Positions 10,176-20,474 of a stretch of 64,000 bases of DNA are shown in pieces. Every line of letters begins with the position of its first letter. Within the stretch, counting starts at the first letter, position 1. The notes under the pieces were generated by a model. It saw nothing but the letters and a program-made list of their open reading frames with translations, was not told the DNA's origin and did no database searches. The position numbers and the translations under genes were made by a program. The stretch is from Tilletia caries (taxonomy: Eukaryota > Basidiomycota > Exobasidiomycetes > Tilletiales > Tilletiaceae). The stretch is from the NCBI GenBank assembly GCA_032718865.1, contig JALUTQ010000035.1:372001-436000 (forward strand). The letters are read 5' to 3'.

Positions 10176-10464
10176 CCCTGGCCCCCTTGCTCTTCTCGAA
10201 CCTTTCCGCAGGCCCGCATTCCGTTCCACGCATGTACCAGTACTCTCCTTGCAAACCTTCAAACATCCCACGAACACTCTCGACACACGGGCGCCAATTG
10301 AGAGAATTTTACAAACTTTGCATTCGTTGCAGCAGAGGGGCGCGGAGAGGCGTGGGGGTTGGGAATGCATGCGGGTGGTATGGCCTGAAATGTAGGAGGG
10401 ATGAGGAAAGAAGAAATGTATAACAACGTATAGGGGGGGAAAAAGAAGAAGTTGATGGTTGTAT

Positions 10465-13400
10465 TTATGATGCATCCCCCCCACCGCCGCCTTCCTTCTT
10501 CGGCGAAGTCACCATGACAGGACTCGACACGGCGCTGAGCGGAGTCACCGGTCTTGATGCAGTCCCAGCCCCATTCGCAGCAGCCCCCAACACAAGCCTC
10601 GTAACCTTCTCCTTCTTCGCCCCAGGAGCAGCACCAGCCGTCGGCGCCGGCGCACCCCCCACACCCTCCCCCGTAATCATACTCCTCAACGTAGCATCGT
10701 TCCTCTTCTGCCTCACCCGTTCCGCCTCCACGTGCCCGCCCGTGCGCCTGAGCACCTTCCCATCCACGAAACCCGCAAGCTCCTCCGCGAAGTCGTTCGT
10801 CGTGCCGGACGTCTGAAGCTCGCGCAGCCGTTTCTCCTCCGCGGCTTCGAGGGCTCGTAGCCGGCGGTCGTGATCGACGGCTTGGGTTCGGACTTCCAGC
10901 ATGACCGTGTCCAAACCCTGATGGCCCTCTTCGGGCGGTGGGGGCAGGTAACCCCCGCGCCCACCGGGCCCAGCCGAGCCCGCGCGCGCACTGGCAACCC
11001 GCAACTTGACCACCTGCTGGATATTGTCAAACACCTCCTGGAGCGCAGCCACGTCCTCCCTCAGGTCCGAAAGCAGTCCCTCCTCGTGGTTCAGGAACTC
11101 CTGCTCGTCCACAATGTTCTGCAGCTCCACCTCCCATGTCTTCTTCCAGCCCGGCTTCACGTTGTGCACGTACTTCTCCAGATCCTCCAAGCCGCCCATC
11201 GCCCGCTCAATGTCGGCCGAGATCTTCTTGAGCACCGCCGGTTTCGGCTTCACCCCGCGCTGGATCACGTCCAGCTTCAGGTCATCGACCGTATCCTGCA
11301 GATCCTCGACAAGCGTCAGGACCTCCTGCGACGACGTATCGAGCTTCGCCTTGCCCGCCACGATGAAGTTCCGCTCCATCGAGACATCCTGCTTCGCAAT
11401 GTCCCGCACCCGACTCGAGCTCGCCCTCAACGTGCCCAAGAGTCCCTTGAAATCCGTCTGGAAATCAGTCTGCACCTGCGCCAAGATCGCAAATTCCCGC
11501 CGCAGACGCGAGATCTCGTCATGCTGCGTCTTCAGCTCGATCGCAGCCAGACCCGCGGCCGCATGACTGCTGATCGATGACGAGCCGGTGGGTTGGGGGG
11601 AGATGGCCCGCAAGATGCCACCGGCGACGGTCCCCTGATCGACAGAGGAGGACGTCAGGCCGGATGAATCACTCCGTTGAGGCGGTACCATCGCGCCATT
11701 ACTATTCTTGGACGCCATCATCGTCGCCCGCCGCATCTGGACCATCCGCTGTCCAGCGGCAGCAAATTGACTGTCGCTGATTTGTGGACTCGGTATTGGG
11801 CTAACACCAAGTGCAGAGGTGTCGCCCATGCCGCCGTGCGAGGTGTGAGGATCGAGTAAAGAGCCATAGTTCCGGCTTGCGCGCCTAGCTTCCCGCTCTC
11901 GTTCCTGGAAGGCCGTCTTGAGTTCTCGCACCTCCCTGGTGAGATTGCCGAGGGTGAGATCCAAGTGTTGCTTGACCTGATCGAGCGCTGTGAAATGGAT
12001 GGATAATGGAAAGCGGTCAGCTTACATGCGCATGTATGCGGGTTATACTTTGGGCTAAAAGAATGAATGCCAAACTCACGCTCAATATTCAGACTCAACA
12101 ACATCCCATCCTTGACGACACTATCCGCCCGATCGACACCCAAGGAGTTGACCTGCATCAACTCACTCTCCTCCAACTCATAATCAACCCCACTCGTCTG
12201 ATCCTTGACGTAGATCGGCGGGAAGTCGTCTTTCCCCGGTGAATACCCAAACTTGTCGATAAAGAGCATCCGCAGCCGGGCAATGGAAAGCGGGATGGCG
12301 AGCGAGATCGTGGCGCGTTTGGTGAGACGGCCCTGCTGGACAAAGACGGTGATGTCGCCTGTCAGGGGTGGCCTTGGTGGTGGCTTCGCTTCTACAGGTG
12401 GTGGTGGTGGTGGGACGAGGACGGGAGCTGTTGTTGCGGGGAGGGTTGGCACGGGTGGCACGGGTTCTGGCGGTGGTACCACCTGCGCGATCGGAGCTAC
12501 GGGAGGATCGACAAGGGTGACGGGGGAGAAGGGAGGATTTCTAGGAGAGGAATCGGCGCGCAGGGTGCCTGGTCTACTCGGGGCCGAGGCCGGAGCGGCC
12601 AGGACGGGCTTGGTGGGACTGGCTACTTCCTCCTCCTCCTCCACTGCGGCGACGAGCGTGGTGTCAGTCTCGGGACGAGGGGGAAGGGTCGCGGAGGATT
12701 CGGTCCGACGATGGGATGGGTTGAGAACGGCGTTCCTGCGGGTGCTCGTTGGGGTGTTCTGGCTGCTATCTCTGCGAGTTATTGGTGGCGGCGGCGGGAA
12801 GGGTTGGGCAGGGAGCGATCCGATGCCAGGTGTGGTGGCAGGAGTGGAGCTAGCAGATCCTGTGAGCGCACCTGGTGAGGAGGCCGAAGAAGAGGCAGGG
12901 CCTGTGATATCGCCGGCATGAAGGCCAGCGGCAGCCGCCGCAGCGCCCGCCGAGACGCCGGGCCCCATTCCGAGATGTGCGAGCTGGGCCAATCCGGACG
13001 CATTGGGTGCATGACCGCCGAGCTGGTGATGTCCGACACCTGTGATCTTGCTGAAAGTGTATGTGCTGAATCGCTTGGAGGCTCTGCGCTCGAGAGCGTC
13101 GCGAGAGCGAAGGGCGCGGAGGGAAGGCTGTTTTGGAGGTTGAGAAGAGGAAGAAGAAGAGCCGCCGGCAGGGGAGAGCTGATTTTGGTTGTTCCCGCCT
13201 GCTCCTCCTCCTGCGCTGCCGCTGCCGCCAGGATAGGGAATGCTGGCTGTCGAGTCGGATGGCTGGTGCTGACCGCCTCGCTGCTGGCGCGGTCCGGCGA
13301 CGTGTACCTGTCCTGGTCCCGACGATGGGGGTGCGTTGGAAGCGGATGCCATGCTGTTGACGGAGGCTGTGCTGTTTGCGCGCTGTACGAGGAGGAGCTG

Positions 13401-13835
13401 TTTGTACTCTGCCTGCTTCATCTTGAGGCCCTGCAAGAGACCTATGATGATCTCGCGTATGCGGGGGAGATGTACCTCGAGGACCTGTGGAGATGCCTCC
13501 TCGCTGAGACACTCCTCGAGACAGGTGCGGAGGTCGGTGGGCACGGATGCGAGGTCGTCCATGGAGATGCCGTAGGACTGGAAGGCGAGTTTGGCCGAGT
13601 TGAAGTCGTTTCCGAGGCGGACGTAGATGTCGGAGACGTCGCCCTCGGTGCAGCGGTTGCGGAGGGACCAGCGAGTGAGGGCCTCGAGGAGCTGCTTGGT
13701 GGCGACGAGGAGGCGGGTGACGGAGGACTCCATCTGTGAGGTGGACCATCGTCCCGGTGCTGACTGTGTGTCGGAGGTGCTGTTTGAGGCTGCGCTGCTC
13801 CTGCGGCCTGCGCGCTCGACTGCTGCGGATGCCAT
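10465..13835 (-). CDS. BUD6: Bud6/Aip3, actin- and formin-interacting polarity protein
   Basis: Two exons (12080-13835 and 10465-11987, one GTGAGT...CAG intron) give 1,092 aa. The N-terminal about 45-150 has VTRLLVATKQLLEALTRWS, VSDIYVRLGNDFN and LSEEASPQVLEVHLPRIREI, characteristic of fungal Bud6. A long Ser/Pro/Gly-rich linker follows. The C-terminal AIP3 domain begins around residue 510 (DITVFVQQGRLTKRATISL), continues across the intron, and includes coiled coils and GWKKTWEVELQNIVDEQEFL. Bud6 binds actin and formins and stimulates actin-cable nucleation at polarity sites. The start ATG was chosen because the longer ORF upstream lacks an ATG. Proline runs (VPPPPPPVEAKPPP) lie just before the AIP3 domain. 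Confidence 0.93.
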
Positions 13836-13911
13836 GCTCGCTGCTCTCGTTGCGCAGTGCACACCCAGCACGACCTCGCTCCCTGGCTCGCTCTGGCTGC
13901 CTGGCTGCCTG

Positions 13912-13981
13912 GCGAGTGAGTGAGTGAGCGAGTGAGTGAGTGAGTGAGTGAGTGAGTGAGTGAGTGAGTGAGTGAGTGAGT
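13912..13981. repeat. GAGT tetranucleotide microsatellite
   Basis: About 16 nearly perfect GAGT/GTGA units starting some 75 bp upstream of the BUD6 start codon, inside the BUD6-TMA16 divergent region (13836-14213). Confidence 0.95.
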
Positions 13982-14213
13982 TGAAGCTGAGTGCGGGCGA
14001 GGATTGTGCGCGTCAGATTCAGGCAAGGGCAAGCGTATGTCGGGCTTTCGGTGTCTGGCCGGTGTCCGGACCGGGACGACCTCCACTCTCCACTCTCCAC
14101 TCTCCAGCCGCTAGAAAAAAAAGTTGGATTGAGGAAGTCGAGCTCGAGCTTCGCAAGGACAGCATACACACTCACTTCTTGGTAACTACACTCAGCACGC
14201 GTCGCTGCACAGC

Positions 14214-14916
14214 ATGGGAGGAAAGAAGGTGAGCGCAAGATGCAGCTCTAAGCCGTAAGCTATGCCGTGTGTCTTATGCGCTGACTGACTCTGCCTCTGC
14301 CTCGCAACCCCGTCTGAAGATCACAGCTAAGTCGATCCGTCGCAAGAACGAGCCGATGCACCCAGACTCCCGCCGCGCAGCACAGCTCACCCGCGCAGCA
14401 GTACGCGTCGCCAAGCTCCGCACGCAGAAGACCAGTCGCAAGATCCACAACACCAACAAGGTCGACCGCATCTCCACCTTCATCCTCCTCCTCCCCGACG
14501 ACTCCGACCGGCTCGAGGACCTGCCCGCCATACACAGCTGGATCCAGGACTCCTGGCTGCCCAGACACGACGACGAGCTTGCCGATCTCAAGGCCGCTCG
14601 CAGACCGGGGCGACCGCCGCTCAAGGAGGAGATCGCCCTCTCACAGCGCATCGAAGCAGAACGTGCCGAGTACGCCGCGGGACTCGAACTGCCGGACCTC
14701 ACCAGCCCCGTCAATGTGCAACTGCTGAGGGAGTGGAAGGGAGATCCACAAGGACTGAATGCCTTCCGATTCGTCCGCATCAGCGGCAAGTTCCCCGACC
14801 AGTTTTCCCTCGTTCAAGAGGGGATCCACCCCGACCTCAAGTACGAACGCGAGCACGGCGTCACAACATCATCATCAGCAGCAGCATCAGCATCGATGGA
14901 GGGCGTTTCGTCATAG
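14214..14916 (+). CDS. TMA16: Tma16-like translation machinery-associated protein
   Basis: A 15-nt first exon (14214-14228, MGGKK), an intron GTGAGC...AAG, then 14320-14916 give 203 aa. The N-terminal basic region with a P-x-SRRAAQLTRAAVRVAKL motif (MHPDSRRAAQLTRAAVRVAK) fits the TMA16 family, which carries HPxSRKAxQ-type sequence near its start. The middle is helical and charged and there is a Ser/Ala-rich tail. Tma16 associates with pre-60S particles in the nucleus in yeast and humans; the same role is inferred. The intron-split start is needed to keep the conserved basic N-terminus. Confidence 0.78.
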
Positions 14917-15539
14917 CAACAGCCGCATTATCATCATCCGTGTAGGCAGCGCCGGGAACTCGCCCAGTACGTTTGTCCTTCCTGGCAACCTGAGCCACCA
15001 GCCTCACTTGTATATACAGTACCGCAGTCAACCATACCAGTGCCTTTGCACTCGATCTGCCCGCCCAATCCCTTCTGAGCTCCAGCAAGAGGAAAGCCTT
15101 GACTTTTGATATACCTTGACTGCTGCCTCTGAGGCCTGAGCGTGAACTTGAGATTTTCTGCCCTGAGCTACAGGCTGGCTGGAGGACATCGGCTTGGATT
15201 TTCGTTCACCGAGACCCAGTGGAGAGTGCCGAAGCGCCGAACCGGAACGCTATCCGGCCGACCGCCTACCTCCGCCTTCGGCCTTGCACACGGCTTCACG
15301 ACCGCTTGACCATTTTCCTCACAGGAAGATCGCCGCGACCCGGCGCGGGAGGGAGGGAACCAGAGCGAGCCAGCAATAAGTTCTCAGGAATGAGCTGATG
15401 CTGGATGAAAAGGAAGTTGCGAGTGAACAGCACGAACGGCTGACTGCCTTATCAGCTCCCTTACCACGACGACCTTTCTCCCCCCTCCTGTCTTCGGTGG
15501 GTCCTGCTGCTCTCGCTCAACCGGCTGCAAGACTTGCTC

Positions 15540-15903
15540 AGAAAGCCATCATTCATCCTGTTTGGCACTTAGCACTAAGGGCAGATCGTATAGGTGAGTA
15601 ACCTTCCGTCCCTACTCCCTATTGTCTATAGCAGGGACTTGATGGGGCCTTTATCAGCTGAGAAGTCCTTCCTGTTTCTGATCTGTTTAATTCCAGAGCT
15701 TCGAATCCGAGGTAGTTAGCCCTTAGCACTACGGGCCGATCCTCGTAATAGGTGAGCAAACCCCTATCCCTAACTCCATATATATCTGGGTAGGATGTTC
15801 AGCTCAAAGTCCGCCCTGTCTATCCCAGAGCTTCGAACTCAAGAGCGTACAAGACGGGAATCAAGTGCAGTTGCTTGAGGCTGGTCAAAAAACATTAGAC
15901 ACG
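15540..15903 (+). promoter_or_regulatory. 5' leader of the thioesterase gene with two probable UTR introns in a duplicated module
   Basis: Two splice-like units follow each other. Donors GTGAGT (15594) and GTGAGC (15752) both follow a near-repeat: TAGCACTAAGGGCAGATC (15570-15587) and TAGCACTACGGGCCGATC (15724-15741). Acceptors TTCCAG (15691-15696) and TCCCAG (15823-15828) are both followed by AGCTTCGAA. This suggests a tandemly duplicated non-coding exon-intron unit ahead of ATG 15904. The rest of 14917-15540 shows nothing recognisable. Confidence 0.45.
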
Positions 15904-17202
15904 ATGTCTTCCTCGAATGATATTCTCGGTATTCCCGAGACGAAGGATCCGATGCCCGGGACCCTGCTCGACATCATAGAACTCAGACGACTGAACGTTC
16001 CACAACATTCAAGTACATCCTCGTCCTCGTCCTCAAGCTCAAGGCCCGATCCAGAAGTCCTCCTGTACGAGACCGCCCGACTGCCATGGAGTTTCGGCTA
16101 CGGGACCAGAGCCTTCGGCGGTACCATCCTTGCCGTCGGTGTACAGGCCGCCTACACCAGTCTCCTCGACAAGATGGGTCTCGAACAGGCCGACGCGTAC
16201 GCCCTGTACTCCTTCCAAGGCTCCTTCCTCAGCCCGACCAAACTCACCCAGTCCCTCCGGATCCGAGTGACCCCGGTCCGAAACTCCCGCTCGTTCGCTA
16301 CCAGGGTCGTACAGGGCTTCCAATACGAGGACGACGGTCAGGAACGGAATACGTTCATCGCTTTTGCCGACTTTGTCCGTCGTGGTCAGCCCACGGTCGA
16401 AGGCGGCACCTTCTCCGTCCAGCCGATGAACCCTGTCACCAAATCCGCTTGGGACGGGCCTGAGAAGCTCAAGGATGTCATGGACATCAACGCCGTCCGA
16501 CGACGGGAGTACGACGACGGCGTCCGCTCCGGCACCACCGAGCCCAATCTCAAACTCGACCGCGCCATCGCCCTCGAGTCCCTGAAGTGGACACCCATAT
16601 CCAAGCTGCAGGAGCACAGACCGCTCCCGACCTCCCCCATCCACGAGTCCGTGACCGGCTTCGACGTCGACCGGCCGACGACCCAGGATGGCCTCAGCGT
16701 GACCGACAAGACGGCGGCCGACTATCTGCGATGGACCGAATCGCCCGCCGAGCTGCTCCGTGCGAACCCGGAACGGACCCAAGCGAGCGGCTGGACGCTC
16801 GCCTCGCTCAACGTATGCTCCCTCAGCCTCTCCCTCGACTACCACCTCGCGGGCATCGCGCTCTTCTTCTCCAAGATCCCCCGTGCGCACGCCCTCTTCG
16901 TCTCCCTCGACTTTTCCCTCCGCTTCCACGTGTCCGACATCGACGCGACGCAGTGGCACCTTCGCGAGGTGAAAGCTATCTCGGGTGGGGAGGGGAGGAG
17001 CTTTAGCGAGGCGGGTGTTTGGAAGGGGAACACGCTTGTGGCTACGATCTCACAGCAGTGCTATTGTCGCCCGACGCAGTTGCCGACGGATGGGGGGCCG
17101 GCGGGTGGATACCATATCGCAGAGCAATCCGGCGGATCCGAACGCGCCGGCGCCGAAGACGGACCTGTCGACGGGGGCGGGGAGGGAGTCGAGGGCGACT
17201 GA
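15904..17202 (+). CDS. TesB-type acyl-CoA thioesterase (double hot-dog)
   Basis: The ORF from ATG 15904 encodes 432 aa. The first hot-dog has GTRAFGGTILAVGVQAAY, ALYSFQGSFLSP and VRNSRSFATRVVQGFQ, matching the TesB/ACOT8 FGG, HSYF(L)xPG and R-x-GRSF motifs. The second has LDYHLAGIALFFS, ALFVSLDFSLRFH, QWHLREVKAISGGEGRSFSEAG and LVATISQQ. These enzymes hydrolyse acyl-CoA to free acid and CoA, often in peroxisomes. The Ser-rich loop near residues 38-46 is unusual. The frame ends GEGVEGD without a targeting signal, but the overlapping +1 frame, open to TGA 17222-17224, ends in NSKL, a canonical PTS1. The true C-terminus is therefore uncertain (splice or single-base error near 17092-17125). Confidence 0.87.
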   Translation: MSSSNDILGIPETKDPMPGTLLDIIELRRLNVPQHSSTSSSSSSSSRPDPEVLLYETARLPWSFGYGTRAFGGTILAVGVQAAYTSLLDKMGLEQADAYALYSFQGSFLSPTKLTQSLRIRVTPVRNSRSFATRVVQGFQYEDDGQERNTFIAFADFVRRGQPTVEGGTFSVQPMNPVTKSAWDGPEKLKDVMDINAVRRREYDDGVRSGTTEPNLKLDRAIALESLKWTPISKLQEHRPLPTSPIHESVTGFDVDRPTTQDGLSVTDKTAADYLRWTESPAELLRANPERTQASGWTLASLNVCSLSLSLDYHLAGIALFFSKIPRAHALFVSLDFSLRFHVSDIDATQWHLREVKAISGGEGRSFSEAGVWKGNTLVATISQQCYCRPTQLPTDGGPAGGYHIAEQSGGSERAGAEDGPVDGGGEGVEGD

Positions 17203-17224
17203 CGGTAGGAACAGCAAACTCTGA

Positions 17225-17789
17225 TCGGGAATCTCAGGGTGGAACCAATCCCTCATACAGCTCCGATACGCTGGTGAGAAGACAAAATGGACTCTCTCTC
17301 TCCCTTCCACAAGGTCCTCCCAGAAGAAATTCCGCGAACACGACAACGAATCGAAGAATCGAAAAGGGCGAAGGGGCGCAAACGCACAAAGTACAAACGG
17401 CTCATCATTCATCAATATACACGAAGAGGACGAACGCACGCCCCGAGACTTAGAACGCATCCACGGCCATCCCGGCATCAGGCTTCGACGCCTACCTCGC
17501 CCAGCCATTCTTTTGAACACAATGAAATAGAGGCAGATACTAATACGATACGGGTTCATTTTTCTTTCCTTTCTTCACCTGGGCGTCCGTATTCCCCGAA
17601 ACTTGAGATTGAAGTTCATTGATGGAGGCATGAACGCGCTCATTCGTACCCTTCAGAGCATGGGGACGAACCAGGGGAAAAGAGTTAAAAAAACAGGTGT
17701 GTATGTGTATATGGGTGAAGAATGCGGTTGTGTTTGAGATGTATCTACAGGGATGGGGGTTATCTATATAGTGTATGATGATGATGAAT
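17225..17789. other. intergenic, tail-to-tail
   Basis: 3' flanks of the thioesterase and the APH-like gene. Overlapping short ORFs only; no motif recognised. Confidence 0.45.
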
Positions 17790-20474
17790 CTAGGATGCGT
17801 TCCGAAGGGGTATAGATGATGATAATGATAAAATGGACAGTCCAGTCACTCGTCCCGCCGCCGCCGCCCGCTCCTCCCGCCTCCGCAACCGATCCTTCGC
17901 CGCAGCCAGAACGACCTCCTCATCCCTCCTCCTCTCCTCCCCTCCGCCCACCCGAGCGCCGTCCCCGTCCCCATCTGCCTCGCCGAATCGGTCGACCCCT
18001 GCCAAGCGAAGGAGCTCCGGCAGCTTGTTGGCTAGGGCGCGCTTGCAGGTCCTGTCGAAGTGGGGGACGAGTTGGGCGAGCTCTGCGTAGAAGGCTTGCA
18101 GGAGGGGGTTGTTTTGCGGCTGGTCTTGGGTCTGGTGGTGGTGGGGAGGTGCGGACGGATGTGCGGTGGGGTTGAAGGGGTACAATGAGGATGATGAGGA
18201 CGCCCAGCTTCGCTTCCTCTTCCTGTCGTCCTCCGGCTCGAACTCGAAGCCGACGTCGGACTCGTCGTCGGACTCGTTATGGGCTTGCTGCTGAGACGAT
18301 GATGTTGCCGTTGCCGCTGCTGATGGTGTTGTTGCATCTGGCACCTCCTTTCGGAACCGACGCCGCTTATTACCCTGCTGCTGTTGCTGCTTCGTCTTCT
18401 TCTCGGCTGTGCTTGCAGGGTGACCGTGGGAAACGGCCGGTGGTCGTTGACGAGACGATGGCGCTGCTGCTGATGGTGTTGTTGCATCTGACGATGGCAC
18501 TTCCGTCCGATTCCTACGCCGTATACCACCTCGTTGCTGCTGCTGCTGCATCTTCTTCTTCTCGGCTGTGCCTGAACGTCGACCTTGGGATATGACAGGT
18601 GCTTGTTGGCGAGGCGATGAGCGTCCTGTTGCTGATGCTGATGGTACATTCTGGACAGATGAGGAGGGGTTTTCTGCTGCCGATGATGACGATGCTTCTC
18701 CTTTCTGATTCCGGTGCTGTCTCTTGGTTGCACGGGGTTGCTGCTTTTGCTGCTGCTTCTCCTTCTGCCTCTTGGGCTCCTTGGGCTGCTCCTTCTTCTT
18801 CGTTGGCTGCTGCTGCTGCTGCCGTTGTTGCTCCATCTCGAGCTCGTTCCAAGACCAATTGGTCAAAGGTCTTGACGGTCCAAAGTCGGGCTCGACCGGC
18901 AGCGCCAACAAGATCTGTGCCCAGATACTGTTTGAGGATACGGCAGCGAGGAAGGCAAGCGGTGCAGGTTCACTGCATGCGACGTCAAGCTCGCTCAAGC
19001 CTGTGACCGTCCACGATCTGGATGGAGGAGAGGCGGCAAAGGGGCCGGTGGGTAGATCAGGGGTGAGCGGAGGGAGGTAGGAGGAACGTCTTGATGTCGT
19101 GGGGGATGAGAAAACGTTCGGGTTCCAGTTGGGCACCTCCTCGATGAATATGTTATCGGCTAAGAAAGGGTGGAAGGAAAGCAGAGCGAAGTAAGAATAT
19201 GAGGGGAATAGTGTGTCAGTAAAAATTGGACCGCAGTTATGGAAAGAGAGATGGAGGGCAAACTTACCTCCAAGCAAGGGAAGCGAGAGGACGTATTCCG
19301 GGACCGTGCCGGAATATCGCTGCCGTCCTACTTCCCGCTCCCATCCTTTGATGCTGCTGTCGAAACCGAGACCGTTCTCGTTCTCGACGTCCGTATCGTC
19401 GTCACCATCCGAGAGCAACGTCTCAGCAGCCTCGATGAGATCGTCGAGTCGGGCGACCTCGGTGATGCCCTGCCAGCTTTTCTCGCACATTGTCTGCTGA
19501 AGTCGAAGCCCTGCCACTATGCGAGTGGTGAGAGGGCACCTGGTCGGTGATGAGGGTGCTGGTGGTGACCGACCTCCGTCGTCACCGTGTGAGCTGCTGG
19601 CCGGTGTTCCTGGGGGCGACTCGCGGATGCACGAATAGGCGAACGAGGACGAGCTGGTGTGGATGCCCTTCGATCTCGACCGACCGGAACCCACAAGGCC
19701 TTCTTCTGCTCTTGGGACGAAGGGTCGACCCAAGGACAGCGGAGGAATTGCTGCCCTCGTGCTGTCGGGGCAGGTGGAAGGAGCCGGCGACACAGCCCAG
19801 ATCGCTGCCTGGAGTCGAGCCAGTGCCCTGGCAAGTTGAAGCCGGTCTTGCAATGTCTGAGCCGACCGATTCTTGCTGCTGAGGAGGTCGCTGAGCACCT
19901 GACCTCGCGGACGCTCCATCAGGATCCAAGGGCGTTTGAATCCATCGTCGTACGCGTGGTACGCTCCAAAGACCTCCGGCACCAGGTCCGAAAGTGATGG
20001 TTGATTGGGACGGCCCCACAGGCTCGACCTTGAGGATGTCGGTGATGCCGGTGTCTGGTGAGCGGTGCGAAGAATGTCCATCAGCCGGATGGTAGCCTTG
20101 CTGTCGATGCTCCCGTTATCCTGGTAAGACCTGTCGAACATCCGGAGCAATAGATCTTCGGAGCGTGTTCGGACCGATAGGATCTGGACTCCTCTGCCCT
20201 TGCTTGACGACGTCGGCCTCGAGCTTGATGGGCCTTGCTGAACTCGCTCCCTCCGCCCAGCCGCCCGGAACTCCTCCACCCGAATCGCCAAGTCCGACTT
20301 TTGCAAGCGGCCTTCCTCTTCCAGTCGGTGCAGGACCACACCGAGAAGGAGGTTGACGGGGTGCTCGAACTCGGGTTGAGATAATAACCGTCTTGAGGAG
20401 CTGGAGACGGAGACGGAGACGGAGACGGAGAAGTTGGAGCTCGAGGGCTGTGCCGGGGACTGTGTAGAAGGCAT
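17790..20474 (-). CDS. APH-like phosphotransferase-fold protein, probable pseudokinase, with long repetitive C-terminus
   Basis: Exons 19268-20474 and 17790-19159 give 858 aa from ATG 20474. The N-terminal 400 residues resemble the aminoglycoside/choline-kinase-like (APH) fold: ILSVRTRSEDLLLRMFD, VPEVFGAYHAYDDGFKRPWI, LMERPRGQVLSDLL and LARALARLQAAIWA. The catalytic loop, normally HGDxxxxN, reads LPLLGADNIFIEE, so the catalytic Asp and preceding His/Gly are not evident; the metal-binding Asp region reads VTGLSELDVACSEP. From about 490 the chain is Gln/Lys/Ser-rich with about 50-residue tandem repeats (STAEKK, QQQQQ, KRRRFRKEVP), then an acidic patch and basic end, which suggests nuclear location. 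The intron 19160-19267 is 108 nt, in frame and stop-free, so a longer isoform is possible. Substrate and role unknown. Confidence 0.65.
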   Translation of the reverse strand: MPSTQSPAQPSSSNFSVSVSVSVSSSSRRLLSQPEFEHPVNLLLGVVLHRLEEEGRLQKSDLAIRVEEFRAAGRRERVQQGPSSSRPTSSSKGRGVQILSVRTRSEDLLLRMFDRSYQDNGSIDSKATIRLMDILRTAHQTPASPTSSRSSLWGRPNQPSLSDLVPEVFGAYHAYDDGFKRPWILMERPRGQVLSDLLSSKNRSAQTLQDRLQLARALARLQAAIWAVSPAPSTCPDSTRAAIPPLSLGRPFVPRAEEGLVGSGRSRSKGIHTSSSSFAYSCIRESPPGTPASSSHGDDGGRSPPAPSSPTRCPLTTRIVAGLRLQQTMCEKSWQGITEVARLDDLIEAAETLLSDGDDDTDVENENGLGFDSSIKGWEREVGRQRYSGTVPEYVLSLPLLGGKFALHLSFHNCGPIFTDTLFPSYSYFALLSFHPFLADNIFIEEVPNWNPNVFSSPTTSRRSSYLPPLTPDLPTGPFAASPPSRSWTVTGLSELDVACSEPAPLAFLAAVSSNSIWAQILLALPVEPDFGPSRPLTNWSWNELEMEQQRQQQQQPTKKKEQPKEPKRQKEKQQQKQQPRATKRQHRNQKGEASSSSAAENPSSSVQNVPSASATGRSSPRQQAPVISQGRRSGTAEKKKMQQQQQRGGIRRRNRTEVPSSDATTPSAAAPSSRQRPPAVSHGHPASTAEKKTKQQQQQGNKRRRFRKEVPDATTPSAAATATSSSQQQAHNESDDESDVGFEFEPEDDRKRKRSWASSSSSLYPFNPTAHPSAPPHHHQTQDQPQNNPLLQAFYAELAQLVPHFDRTCKRALANKLPELLRLAGVDRFGEADGDGDGARVGGGEERRRDEEVVLAAAKDRLRRREERAAAAGRVTGLSILSLSSSIPLRNAS

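Noticed and set aside
15690..15730. TTCGAATCC resembling a tRNA T-loop
   Set aside because: No matching acceptor stem, D-arm or A-box could be folded around it; better explained as a leader exon after TTCCAG.
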